A stretch of DNA of 41,468 bases from an uncultured Pelagibacteraceae bacterium (GTDB lineage Bacteria; Pseudomonadota; Alphaproteobacteria; Pelagibacterales; Pelagibacteraceae): positions 1 to 41,468 of the forward strand of contig CACOKI010000010.1 of assembly GCA_902627735.1 (NCBI GenBank). The letters are read 5' to 3'. The notes beneath the pieces were generated by a model. It was not told where the DNA came from, made no database searches, and worked only from the letters and a program-made list of their open reading frames with translations. The translations under genes and the position numbers were made by a program. Below are positions 1 through 7,093 of the stretch, piece by piece. How positions within the stretch are numbered: position 1 is the first letter of the stretch; each line of letters starts with the position of its first letter.

Positions 1-1255
1 TCTTCAATTCTTGAAAAGTCAATTCATTTAGTCCTTTTTTCTTTTTTTCTGCTAAGTTAACTATTGCAGCTGTCTTTTGATATGCTCGTCTAAAAGGCAT
101 AGAGTAATTTTTGACCAAATGTTCTGCTAGATCAGTTGCGGTCATATACCCTGTATTAGCAAGTTCCAACATTCTTTTTTTATTTGGACTTAGATTGTTT
201 AAAATTTCAATTAATATTTTTAAACAATTATTAAGGATTTCAGTAGATTTAAAAATAATTTCTTTGTCATCTTGTAAATCTTTAAAATAAGACAATGGCA
301 ATCCTTTTAAAATTGTAAGCATTGAAAAAAAATTTCCATATACTATTCCCGTCTTCCCTCTTAAAAATTCAAGAGGGTCTGGATTTTTTTTCTGAGGCAT
401 TATTGAAGAGCCTGTCACAATTTTGTCTGAGAGTGTAATCAAATTAAATGCATCTGAGTTCCAAATTATCAAGTCTTCCGCAATTCTTGAAATATGCATT
501 GAACAAACAGAACAATTATATAAATAGTCTAAAACAAAATCTCTATCTGATACTGTATCAATAGAATTATTAGTAGGGTTTTTAAAACCCAATTTTTTAG
601 TTGTATAATTTCTATCTATATTAAATGAAGTTCCAACTAAAGCTGAGACACCTAAGGGATTCTCATTTAAACCTTGCGCGTTATTTAAGAATCTTTTTTT
701 GTCTCTATTTAACATTTCAACATAAGCCATTAAATAATGTCCAAACGATAAAGGTTGAGCATTTTTAAGATGAGTGAAACCTGGCATAATTGTATGAATA
801 TTCTTTTCTGCTAAATTTAAAGTAACTTTAATTGTTTTATTTAAATTCATATTTATATCTTTATTGGCAGATTTAATCCAAATTTTGAAATCTGTTATAA
901 CTTGATCATTTCTAGAGCGAGCAGTATGAATATAACCTGCATCTTCACCTATTATTTGAAATAATCTTTTTTCTATGCTCATATGAATATCTTCATGTTT
1001 TTTATTAAACTCAAATTTTTTTTTTTGAATTTCCTTTTCAATCTTATTTAGCCCATAAATAATTTTATTTTTAATTTTGAAAGAGATTATTTTTTGTTTG
1101 AAAAGCATTTCTACATGTACAATTGATCCTTTGATATCCTCTTTATAAAGCTTTTTATCAATATCAATTGAACTCCCAATTTTTTGAAAAAGAGATGAGG
1201 AGTTATTTTTAATTCTTGTATTCCAAATTGCTGTATTGTTTTTATTTTTTACCAT
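1..1255 (-). CDS. argH: Argininosuccinate lyase, 3' end cut by window edge
   Basis: This gene encodes the last enzyme of arginine synthesis, which splits argininosuccinate into arginine and fumarate in the cytoplasm. I translated the minus strand from an ATG at 1255-1253 and found no stop before base 1. About 418 codons are visible of a family length near 460, so only the C-terminal end is missing. Family motifs are clear: the signature GSSIMPQKKNP of the fumarase/aspartase superfamily (catalytic Ser loop), TARSRNDQV near the N-terminus, and a THLKNAQPLSFGH segment holding the conserved His. The start lies only 24 bp from the divergent TlpA-like gene, so any promoter must overlap the start of that gene. 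No Shine-Dalgarno is obvious. The identification is firm; the end of the gene lies outside the window. Confidence 0.96.
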   Translation of the reverse strand, partial: MVKNKNNTAIWNTRIKNNSSSLFQKIGSSIDIDKKLYKEDIKGSIVHVEMLFKQKIISFKIKNKIIYGLNKIEKEIQKKKFEFNKKHEDIHMSIEKRLFQIIGEDAGYIHTARSRNDQVITDFKIWIKSANKDINMNLNKTIKVTLNLAEKNIHTIMPGFTHLKNAQPLSFGHYLMAYVEMLNRDKKRFLNNAQGLNENPLGVSALVGTSFNIDRNYTTKKLGFKNPTNNSIDTVSDRDFVLDYLYNCSVCSMHISRIAEDLIIWNSDAFNLITLSDKIVTGSSIMPQKKNPDPLEFLRGKTGIVYGNFFSMLTILKGLPLSYFKDLQDDKEIIFKSTEILNNCLKILIEILNNLSPNKKRMLELANTGYMTATDLAEHLVKNYSMPFRRAYQKTAAIVNLAEKKKKGLNELTFQELK

Positions 1256-1279
1256 GATAATTACTTATATCTATTAAAT

Positions 1280-1789
1280 ATGAAATTTTTAATAATATTT
1301 TTTTTTTTAACAACCAGTGTTTATGCAAATGTAGATCAGGTTATTGAAAATCTTGTAATAAACAAAGAACTTAAAAAATACGATAATTTAACCTTTTTAG
1401 ATGCTAAAAAAAAAGAATTAAATTTAGATGATTTTCGTGGAAATCTGATTTTACTAAATTTTTGGGCAACCTGGTGTGCACCATGTAAAGAGGAAATGCC
1501 ATCTTTAGACAAACTATCAAAGGAAAAAAATTTAAATAATCTAATTATTTTTCCGATTAATGTTGGACAGGATAAAGTTGAGAAAGCTGAAAAATTTTTT
1601 CAAAATTTAAAAATTAAAAATTTAGATATATATTTTGATAAATCTATGATTATGGCTAAAAATTTTGCATTAAGAGGAATTCCAACTTCAATTTTGTTCA
1701 ATAAAGATGGTGAAGAATTTGCAAGAATTATTGGATCTATAAATTTTAATGATAAAAATTTTATAGAATGGTTAAGTTCTTATAACTAA
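1280..1789 (+). CDS. TlpA-like periplasmic thiol:disulfide oxidoreductase
   Basis: This is a 169-residue thioredoxin-fold protein with a short N-terminal hydrophobic signal (residues 1-16, ending VYA), so it is probably exported to the periplasm. The redox motif is WCAPC (Cys66, Cys69) in the typical LNFWATWCAPCKEEMP context, and the cis-proline loop is RGIPTS (Pro135). TlpA/ResA-type proteins reduce disulfides in apocytochrome c or in copper-delivery proteins for cytochrome oxidase; the exact client cannot be read from the sequence. It is divergent from argH with 24 bp between start codons. Its stop overlaps the stop of the converging HIG1 gene by 3 bases. The family is certain, the partner is not. 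Confidence 0.9.
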   Translation: MKFLIIFFFLTTSVYANVDQVIENLVINKELKKYDNLTFLDAKKKELNLDDFRGNLILLNFWATWCAPCKEEMPSLDKLSKEKNLNNLIIFPINVGQDKVEKAEKFFQNLKIKNLDIYFDKSMIMAKNFALRGIPTSILFNKDGEEFARIIGSINFNDKNFIEWLSSYN

Positions 1790-1989
1790 TTTTTAAAAAA
1801 ATAAGCAAATCCAACCAAAACTATAATTGCAATAAATTGAAGCAAAACTCTCAACTGCATTAGTTTATTGGAATATTTTTTACTTGTTTCTCCACCTTTA
1901 AATAAAGTGCCAATTCCCAAAATAAGAATTATTCCTACAATTATTAATAATGAAATAGACAGGATTTTTATAAATATTTCAGAAACCAT
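1786..1989 (-). CDS. HIG1-domain small inner-membrane protein
   Basis: This 67-residue protein has two hydrophobic segments (about residues 5-28 and 48-64) joined by a short hydrophilic loop, FKGGETSKKYSNKLMQLRV. The GG...SNKLM.RV pattern between two helices matches the HIG1 (hypoxia-induced gene 1) family of alphaproteobacteria and mitochondria. In mitochondria, Rcf1-type members associate with cytochrome c oxidase, so a link to the respiratory chain is plausible but inferred. The ATG at 1989 is the only good start. The gene converges on the TlpA-like gene with a 3-4 base overlap, and its start is about 50 bp from the divergent esterase gene. Confidence 0.8.
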   Translation of the reverse strand: MVSEIFIKILSISLLIIVGIILILGIGTLFKGGETSKKYSNKLMQLRVLLQFIAIIVLVGFAYFFKN

Positions 1990-2038
1990 AAATGTATTGT
2001 AGGTTGTTTTTAAAATAAAAAAACATAAATAAACATAT

Positions 2039-2698
2039 ATGACATTTTGTCTAGACTCTGTTCAAATAAAGCCAGAAAAAAACAAAGAAATAAAAAATGC
2101 TATAATTCTACTCCATGGATATGGAGGGGATGGTAATGATATAAGCATGTTGTCATTAAATTGGAAAAGACATTTGCCAAATACGATTTTTATTTGTCCA
2201 AATGGTCCTGAAAAATGCTTGATAAACCCATCTGGTTATCAATGGTTTGATTTAACTCGAGAAAATTCTGAATATATTTTAGAAGAATCAAAAAAAAGTG
2301 AAGAAAAATTAAAAGAGTTTATAGATCAAATTAAAAAAGAATATAATTTATTAAATAAAAATATATGTTTGTCTGGTTTTAGCCAAGGCTGCATGATGTC
2401 TATTAATTTAGGCCTTACTTCAGATGACGAATATACTTGTATTGTTGGTTTTTCAGGAAAAATAATTGATGAGAAAGATTTAGAGTCAAGAAAAAAAATT
2501 TCAGCAAATATATTATTGACGCATGGTGAAAATGATGAAATTGTATCGCCAAATTTTATGTTAGCCGCAAAAGATTTTTTTATAAGAAATAACATAATCA
2601 ATGAAACTCATTTAATTAAAAACTGCGGGCATTATATTCCTGTGGAAGCTTCAAGTATAGCATTGAGTTATATTTCAAAAAAATTTGATAACTCCTAA
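2039..2698 (+). CDS. Phospholipase/carboxylesterase family alpha/beta hydrolase
   Basis: This 219-residue protein is a complete alpha/beta hydrolase of the Abhydrolase_2 (COG0400, YpfH/acyl-protein thioesterase) family. The oxyanion segment is LLHGYGGDGND (about residues 24-34). The nucleophile elbow is GFSQG with Ser115, the acid is Asp166 in THGENDEIV, and the base is His198 in NCGHYIP. Members hydrolyse short acyl esters or thioesters; the natural substrate is unknown. There is no signal peptide, so it is probably cytoplasmic. It starts with ATG about 50 bp from the divergent HIG1 gene and is followed 38 bp later by the HNH gene on the same strand. An all-A:T inverted repeat sits at its stop, but I do not call it a terminator. 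Confidence 0.88.
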   Translation: MTFCLDSVQIKPEKNKEIKNAIILLHGYGGDGNDISMLSLNWKRHLPNTIFICPNGPEKCLINPSGYQWFDLTRENSEYILEESKKSEEKLKEFIDQIKKEYNLLNKNICLSGFSQGCMMSINLGLTSDDEYTCIVGFSGKIIDEKDLESRKKISANILLTHGENDEIVSPNFMLAAKDFFIRNNIINETHLIKNCGHYIPVEASSIALSYISKKFDNS

Positions 2699-2736
2699 AT
2701 ATTGAAATAATATTTTATTTAAGTTAAACTTGTTTA

Positions 2737-3306
2737 ATGAATAACTTTGTTGAACAAGAAGTTTCTTTAGAAAAATGTCCTGCATTAGTATTAAATGCTG
2801 ACTATAGACCTTTAAGCTATTATCCTTTGTCATTATGGTCTTGGCAGGATACTGTTAAATCTGTTTTTTTAGATAGAGTAGTTATAGTAAGTTCTTATGA
2901 TAGAGTGATAAGAAGCCCGTCTTTTAATATGCAACTACCTAGTGTCATAGCTTTAAAAAGTTATATTGTTCCACAATCAAAACCAAGTTTTACAAGATTT
3001 AACGTTTTTTTAAGAGATAAATTTTCTTGTCAATATTGTGGAAGCGGAGATGAACTTACATTTGACCATTTGTTACCAAGATCAAAAGGTGGAGAAACGA
3101 ATTGGGATAATGTGGTTACTGCATGCTCTACCTGCAATGTTAAAAAAGGAGGAAAATTATTAAAATCCTCTGGAATGAAACTTTTTCAATATCCTTATCA
3201 ACCCTCTACAGAAGATCTTCATCGTAATGGAAAAAATTTTCCACCAAATTATTTACATAAAAGTTGGATGGATTACTTATATTGGGATGTAGAATTGGAA
3301 GCTTAA
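2737..3306 (+). CDS. HNH endonuclease-domain protein
   Basis: This 189-residue protein has an unassigned N-terminal part (about 1-85) and a C-terminal HNH nuclease domain. Two zinc CxxC knuckles are visible (CQYC at 98-101 and CSTC at 130-133). The catalytic core is FDHLLPRSKGG (Asp110-His111), then NWDNVVTAC and a final Asn after the second knuckle. Stand-alone proteins of this layout are common in alphaproteobacteria; they are not tied to a known restriction or phage system, and their cellular target is not established. No toxin, methylase or phage gene is adjacent. The next gene, coq7, converges with 3 bp between the stops. The nuclease fold is firm, the role unknown. Confidence 0.88.
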   Translation: MNNFVEQEVSLEKCPALVLNADYRPLSYYPLSLWSWQDTVKSVFLDRVVIVSSYDRVIRSPSFNMQLPSVIALKSYIVPQSKPSFTRFNVFLRDKFSCQYCGSGDELTFDHLLPRSKGGETNWDNVVTACSTCNVKKGGKLLKSSGMKLFQYPYQPSTEDLHRNGKNFPPNYLHKSWMDYLYWDVELEA

Positions 3307-3309
3307 GTT

Positions 3310-3840
3310 CTATACTTTTTCCGAAATACGAATTGCTATTTTAGAGCCTGTTTTAATTATTTTATCCATAATAGAATATAGCCCTTTTTTCGAAGCACCT
3401 TCCTCATAAGCGATATCTTTATGATCTAATTCATCTTGTCTAAATTTAGTAATTTTTTTTTTTAATTCTTTTTCCTCAGGGCCTAATTGACTTATTTGAT
3501 CTTGGTAATGTTTATCTATGACTTCTTCAACAGAAGCAGTACAAAGCATAGCTGCCTTTTTTCCGAGAATTGTAGAACCGAAGCCTAAACTTACACCTAG
3601 CAGATCCCATAATGGTAAAAATTTTGTTGGTTTAATATTTCTTTTTTTTATTTCTTTTTCAAAAAATTGACAGTGCTCTACCTCATGTTCTTTCATGTCT
3701 TCAATTGTTTTTTTTAAATCATCATTTTTTACAATTGTATTTAAAGCTAATAACTGGCCCTCATAAATTTTGACAGCACCTCTCTCGCCAGCATGATCAA
3801 CTCTAATAAATTCTTCAACTCTATTATTTGTTTTTTTCAT
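3310..3840 (-). CDS. coq7: 5-demethoxyubiquinol hydroxylase, Coq7 family
   Basis: This is a 176-residue ferritin-like di-iron monooxygenase that hydroxylates demethoxyubiquinol in the late steps of ubiquinone synthesis, at the inner face of the membrane. Di-iron ligands are visible: Glu19 in HAGERGAV, an ExxH at Glu53-His56 (EHEVEH), a Glu at 105/106 (SVEEVIDKHY), and a second ExxH at Glu137-His140 (DELDHKD). The length fits the alphaproteobacterial family. Its start lies inside the end of dsbB (17-base overlap), making it the last gene of a yqaA-dsbB-coq7 operon. It is the oxygen-dependent enzyme for this step, which suits an obligate aerobe. Confidence 0.95.
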   Translation of the reverse strand: MKKTNNRVEEFIRVDHAGERGAVKIYEGQLLALNTIVKNDDLKKTIEDMKEHEVEHCQFFEKEIKKRNIKPTKFLPLWDLLGVSLGFGSTILGKKAAMLCTASVEEVIDKHYQDQISQLGPEEKELKKKITKFRQDELDHKDIAYEEGASKKGLYSIMDKIIKTGSKIAIRISEKV

Positions 3841-4309
3841 ATTTAGTATAAATTTTTGTAAAGGTTATAATAAAAAATATACTTATTACAATATTAATAG
3901 TAGTTAGTGATAATCCTAAAATCCTAAATGTCACATCTTTACAGCTTATAGTCTTTTCACTCAATATATTTAGTAATTCTTCTTTACTAATATTTTCGGA
4001 AAAATTTTTCACACCACAAACGGTTGACTCTTGGAAAAAGCCTTGTTCTATACCTAAATGATATAATGAAATTGTAAAAGAAAAAATAAAAGTCAGTATT
4101 AATAGCAAAATAAAAAAACTTTCATTTTTTTTCATCATAAATATCAATGATATCAAAATTATACTTATCCAATAAGGGATTCTCTCTATCAAGCATAAAT
4201 TACATGGCTGGTGGCCTAGAACATGTTCTATAAAATAAGCAGAAATCAAAGCAATTAAACTAAACAGAAAAATTATTCTCAAGTAAATTTCAGCTTTAAG
4301 ATTAAACAT
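3824..4309 (-). CDS. dsbB: DsbB-like disulfide bond formation protein
   Basis: This 161-residue membrane protein has four predicted transmembrane helices (about 8-28, 46-60, 65-85 and 130-152). It reoxidises DsbA-type proteins and passes the electrons to quinone. The quinone-linked pair is Cys36-Cys39 in the motif QPCNLCLIERIPYW. The second, periplasmic pair is Cys98 (STVCGV) and Cys123 (ISCKD), spaced as in alphaproteobacterial DsbB. It overlaps yqaA upstream by 8 bases and coq7 downstream by 17 bases, so the three are likely translated together. The combination of a quinone-using DsbB with a ubiquinone synthesis gene makes functional sense. No dsbA is present in the window. Confidence 0.92.
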   Translation of the reverse strand: MFNLKAEIYLRIIFLFSLIALISAYFIEHVLGHQPCNLCLIERIPYWISIILISLIFMMKKNESFFILLLILTFIFSFTISLYHLGIEQGFFQESTVCGVKNFSENISKEELLNILSEKTISCKDVTFRILGLSLTTINIVISIFFIITFTKIYTKYEKNK

Positions 4310-4907
4310 GAGATTTAAAAATTTGATAGATTATAATGCTAATAATAACAATTAATATTCCAATTATTGTAAACCATTTTGACCCATGCTTGTCCATGTA
4401 TTCATTAAATAAATCGCCAAACTTATAAGAAAGATATGACACGATGAAAAATCTTAATCCTCGGGAAATTAAGCTGATTAAAACAAACATTAAAAAATTA
4501 AAACCTATCAGGCCACTTGCAATTGTAAAAACTTTATATGGAAGAGGAGTAAAACCAGCTAAAAAAAGTACCCCTAGCCAAGCATAAAAACTATCACTAT
4601 TAACTAAGCTTTCTTTAATCCTAGATAACTTATCCTCATAACCATAAAAACTCATAATGTGTGTTCCAAATTCAAAAAAGAATGCACCAATTAAATAACC
4701 AAGCATACCACCCAAAACTGAAAAAATTGTAGTTATCAGAAAGATTTTAATGAAATCATTTTTTTTAGATATTACCATTGGAATAACCATCACATCTGGA
4801 GGAATAGGAAAAAATGAACTTTCAACAAAAGAGACTATTGCCAAATAATATTTGGAACTTTTGTGAGCTGCTAAATTTAAACATTTTTTATAAAGATTAT
4901 TAAACAT
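4302..4907 (-). CDS. YqaA/DedA-family membrane protein
   Basis: This 201-residue protein has several membrane helices and the VTT/SNARE-associated domain of the DedA superfamily. Recognisable segments are SSFFPIPPDVMVIPM (about residues 30-44), a glycine-rich GGMLGYLIG helix, and GFTPLPYKVFTIASG (about 118-132), which is the conserved re-entrant region. DedA proteins are linked to lipid scrambling, undecaprenyl phosphate recycling and envelope homeostasis; for the YqaA branch the substrate is not settled. It is first in the yqaA-dsbB-coq7 operon, and its 3' end overlaps the dsbB start by 8 bases. The ATG at 4907 faces the divergent tRNA-Leu about 60 bp away. Confidence 0.85.
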   Translation of the reverse strand: MFNNLYKKCLNLAAHKSSKYYLAIVSFVESSFFPIPPDVMVIPMVISKKNDFIKIFLITTIFSVLGGMLGYLIGAFFFEFGTHIMSFYGYEDKLSRIKESLVNSDSFYAWLGVLFLAGFTPLPYKVFTIASGLIGFNFLMFVLISLISRGLRFFIVSYLSYKFGDLFNEYMDKHGSKWFTIIGILIVIISIIIYQIFKSHV

Positions 4908-4910
4908 TTT

Positions 4911-4941
4911 TTGGTTTTAATATAAATTTAGTTCTTATACT
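4911..4941 (+). promoter_or_regulatory. Putative promoter of tRNA-Leu
   Basis: A TATACT -10 box lies at 4936-4941, about 27 bases before the mature tRNA 5' end. A weak TTGGTT element at 4911-4916 would give a spacer of 19, longer than usual. The -10 match is good and the -35 is poor, so this is tentative. Confidence 0.3.
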
Positions 4942-4967
4942 ATTTAATAAATTATTAAACAATTAAG

Positions 4968-5052
4968 GGGCGAATGGCGGAACTGGTAGACGCGCACGAC
5001 TCAAAATCGTGTTTCGCAAGAAGTGAGAGTTCGATTCTCTCTTCGCCCACCA
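4968..5052 (+). tRNA. tRNA-Leu, anticodon CAA
   Basis: The acceptor strands GGGCGAA (4968-4974) and TTCGCCC (5042-5048) pair perfectly, followed by discriminator A and an encoded CCA (5050-5052). The anticodon stem CACGA/TCGTG (4995-4999 with 5007-5011) encloses the loop CTCAAAA with anticodon CAA at 5002-5004, which reads UUG leucine codons. The long variable arm and the TGGCGGAACTGG D-arm are typical of class II tRNA-Leu. Only 4 nt separate the CCA end from the ATG of the next gene on the same strand. Confidence 0.97.
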
Positions 5053-5056
5053 AAAT

Positions 5057-6757
5057 ATGGAATTAAATAAAATTAATAGCTTAGTAGAACTTTTTTTTAA
5101 AAAATATAAAGAAAATAAAGAACTAAAAAATCAACTATTTCTAAAATGGTTGAAAACAAGTAATGATGTTTTTTTTACCTGGGAGCAAGTAAAAGATAAA
5201 ATTTGTTTACTATCTGATTATTTAACTGAGAGATTATCTAAAGGGGATAGATGTGTTTTATTATCTGAAAATCGACCAGAGTGGCTTATAGCAGACATAG
5301 CAATTATGAATGCAGGAGGAGTGACAGTTCCATTATTTACCACATATTCAGAAAAAGATTATGAATACATAATTAATGATTGTAAGCCTAAGATATGCAT
5401 AGTTTCAAATGATATTCAATTTAAAAAGATTGAAAAATTTATATCAAGTGAAACAAAAGTAATATCATTTGAAAATTTTAATAAAAAAATTGAGAGTATT
5501 GAAAATATTTTTGAAAAAAAACTTAAACAAGTATCAAGCAATATTTCAAATAGTTATAATTCTGAAATAATTAGAAAAGATCTTGCTTGTATTATTTATA
5601 CATCAGGCACAACTGGAAACCCCAAAGGTGTAATGCTTAGTCATGGAGGAATTTTATCAAATTGTGAAGGTGCAAGAGAAATTTTAGATACATTAACCAA
5701 AGATCAATCACCAGTTTTTTTAACCTGGCTTCCATTATCTCATTCATATGAACACACAGTTCAGTACGTTCAAATCACTCTTGGAGCAAAAGTTTTTTAT
5801 GCAGAAAGCCTAGAAAAACTATTACCCAATATGTCGATTGCAAAACCTACAATAATGACAGCAGTGCCAAGATTTTATCAAAATTTATACAGTAAAATTC
5901 TCTTAAATTTTTCTAAACAAAAAGGTTTTAAGAAAAAGTTGATTAAAAATACTATTTTAATTGGAACAAAAATTTTAAATAATGAAAAACTTGATTTTAA
6001 AGAAAAAATAATCAATTTTTTTTGTGAATTCTTAGTTAGGAAAAAAATTAAAAATCAGTTTGGTGGTAAATTAAAAGCATTTGTCTCTGGGGGAGGAGCA
6101 TTAGATCAAAAAATAGGTGAGTTTTTGAATTCAATTGGTTTGCCAACTTTGCAAGGATATGGGCTAACTGAGACTTCACCAGTTGTAAGTTGCAATATTC
6201 CTGGAAAAATCAAAATTGAAACTGTTGGACCTCCCTTCAAAACTAATCAAGTAAAAATTGCTGATGATGGTGAAATTTTAGTAAAAGGTGAAAATGTTAT
6301 GCTTGGTTATTGGAATATGGAAAAGGAAACAGAGAATATGATTAATAATGGTTGGCTACATACTGGAGATATAGGAGAAATAACTAAAGAGGGTAATTTA
6401 AAAATAACTGATAGAAAAAAAGAAATTATTGTTAATCTCGGCGGTGATAATATTTCTCCATCTAAAATTGAAAATTTATTGTGTTTAAATGAAAATATTA
6501 AACAAAGTTTTGTATATGGAGATAAAAAAACATATTTGGTTGCATTAATAGTAAGTGAGAAAGAAGAAAATAAAAAAGAAATTGAATTTTATTTAGAAAA
6601 TTTGAATAAAAGTTTATCTATAGTTGAAAAAGTTAAAAAATTTATCATGATAAAAGAGGAATTTACCATTGAAAATGGAATGTTAACTCCAACTTTAAAA
6701 CTAAAAAGAAAAAAAATTTTAGAAAAATATAAAAAGGATTTAGAAAAACTTTATTAA
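5057..6757 (+). CDS. Long-chain acyl-CoA synthetase (AMP-forming)
   Basis: This 566-residue adenylate-forming enzyme activates fatty acids to acyl-CoA using ATP. The P-loop-like motif YTSGTTGNPKG is near residue 180, the adenine-binding GYGLTETSP near 367, and the GWLHTGDIG core with its Asp near 431, followed by the hinge DRKKEIIV and GGDNISPSKIE. The layout and length fit the FAA1/COG1022 group rather than short-chain acetyl-CoA synthetases. The ATG starts 4 nt after the encoded CCA of tRNA-Leu. The N-terminal sequence INSLVELFFKKYKEN matches the usual start of the family, so this start is probably right. No separate promoter space exists, so it is likely transcribed with the tRNA. Confidence 0.93.
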   Translation: MELNKINSLVELFFKKYKENKELKNQLFLKWLKTSNDVFFTWEQVKDKICLLSDYLTERLSKGDRCVLLSENRPEWLIADIAIMNAGGVTVPLFTTYSEKDYEYIINDCKPKICIVSNDIQFKKIEKFISSETKVISFENFNKKIESIENIFEKKLKQVSSNISNSYNSEIIRKDLACIIYTSGTTGNPKGVMLSHGGILSNCEGAREILDTLTKDQSPVFLTWLPLSHSYEHTVQYVQITLGAKVFYAESLEKLLPNMSIAKPTIMTAVPRFYQNLYSKILLNFSKQKGFKKKLIKNTILIGTKILNNEKLDFKEKIINFFCEFLVRKKIKNQFGGKLKAFVSGGGALDQKIGEFLNSIGLPTLQGYGLTETSPVVSCNIPGKIKIETVGPPFKTNQVKIADDGEILVKGENVMLGYWNMEKETENMINNGWLHTGDIGEITKEGNLKITDRKKEIIVNLGGDNISPSKIENLLCLNENIKQSFVYGDKKTYLVALIVSEKEENKKEIEFYLENLNKSLSIVEKVKKFIMIKEEFTIENGMLTPTLKLKRKKILEKYKKDLEKLY

Positions 6758-6779
6758 TTTACTTTATTAAATTGGTTAT

Positions 6780-6791
6780 TTTACGCGTAAA
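6780..6791. repeat. Perfect 12-bp palindrome TTTACGCGTAAA
   Basis: A perfect palindrome sits 23 bases after the acyl-CoA synthetase stop and about 85 bases before the promoter of the small basic peptide. The ACGCGT core is rare in such AT-rich DNA. It could be a protein-binding site, but nothing in the sequence names the protein, and no run of T follows that would suggest a terminator. Confidence 0.3.
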
Positions 6792-6875
6792 CACTTACTT
6801 TTTTTACATATTAATTATAAAAATAAAAAAAAATTATTTTTGTTTTTTTAAAAAATTTAAATTTAAATTTAAGAA

Positions 6876-6904
6876 TTGACATAACGCATATAAAAAAATA
6901 AAAA
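6876..6904 (+). promoter_or_regulatory. Putative sigma-70 promoter of the small basic peptide gene
   Basis: A perfect TTGACA -35 box is at 6876-6881, and TAAAAA at 6899-6904 is in the -10 position with a 17-base spacer. Transcription would start near 6911, just ahead of a perfect inverted repeat. This is one of the best consensus promoters in the window. Confidence 0.5.
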
Positions 6905-6915
6905 TAACATAACAG

Positions 6916-6932
6916 CGAATCAAATTGATTCG
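6916..6932. repeat. Perfect inverted repeat in the 5' leader (CGAATCAA-A-TTGATTCG)
   Basis: Two 8-base arms are exact reverse complements separated by a single A. They begin about 5 bases after the expected transcription start of the 24-residue peptide gene. As RNA it can form a 6-bp CGAATC/GATTCG hairpin with a 5-nt loop. As DNA it could be an operator. Its position just after a consensus promoter suggests control or 5'-end protection. Confidence 0.5.
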
Positions 6933-6945
6933 TTTAACTAAAAAA

Positions 6946-6951
6946 AGGGAG
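6946..6951 (+). promoter_or_regulatory. Strong Shine-Dalgarno AGGGAG
   Basis: AGGGAG lies 6 bases before the ATG at 6958. Most genes in this window show no clear Shine-Dalgarno, so this site supports real and efficient translation of the tiny ORF that follows. Confidence 0.55.
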
Positions 6952-6957
6952 CTAAAG

Positions 6958-7032
6958 ATGCCTAAGAGAAGAAAAAAAGCTAAGAAAGCAAAAAAAGCTA
7001 AGAAAAAAGCTAAAAAAAGAAGAAGAAGATAA
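6958..7032 (+). CDS. 24-residue Lys/Arg/Ala-only basic peptide
   Basis: This very short ORF was found by reading the sequence. It encodes 24 residues: Met-Pro, then only Lys, Arg and Ala, with KKA or KKKA steps in the middle and a run of four Arg at the end. There is no acidic, aromatic or hydrophobic residue other than Ala and the initiator Met. The composition resembles histone H1 tails, protamines and the lysine-rich tails of bacterial HU or H1-like proteins, so binding to DNA or RNA is the natural guess, but that is inference. It is supported as a gene by a TTGACA promoter, a leader hairpin, an AGGGAG ribosome site 6 bases upstream, and a terminator starting 20 bases after its stop. The whole transcript would be about 180 nt, so a dual RNA/peptide role is possible. 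It converges with carD. Confidence 0.65.
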   Translation: MPKRRKKAKKAKKAKKKAKKRRRR

Positions 7033-7052
7033 TAAATTAGTATTCTTTTTTA

Positions 7053-7093
7053 AAAACGCTTCTCATAACTTTTGTGTGAGAGGCGTTTTTTTT
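7053..7093 (+). terminator. Rho-independent terminator, possibly bidirectional
   Basis: Arms AAAACGCTTCTCA (7053-7065) and TGAGAGGCGTTTT (7077-7089) pair over 13 bp with one G:U, then a T run continues to 7093. It ends the transcript of the 24-residue peptide gene. On the other strand the stem lies just after the carD stop (7094-7092) and ends in five U from 7056-7052, so it may also stop carD transcription. Confidence 0.8.

Noticed and set aside
2697..2715. Inverted repeat AAATATT/AATATTT at the esterase stop
   Set aside because: All pairs are A:T over 7 bases, which is expected often by chance in this base composition and would be too weak as a terminator.
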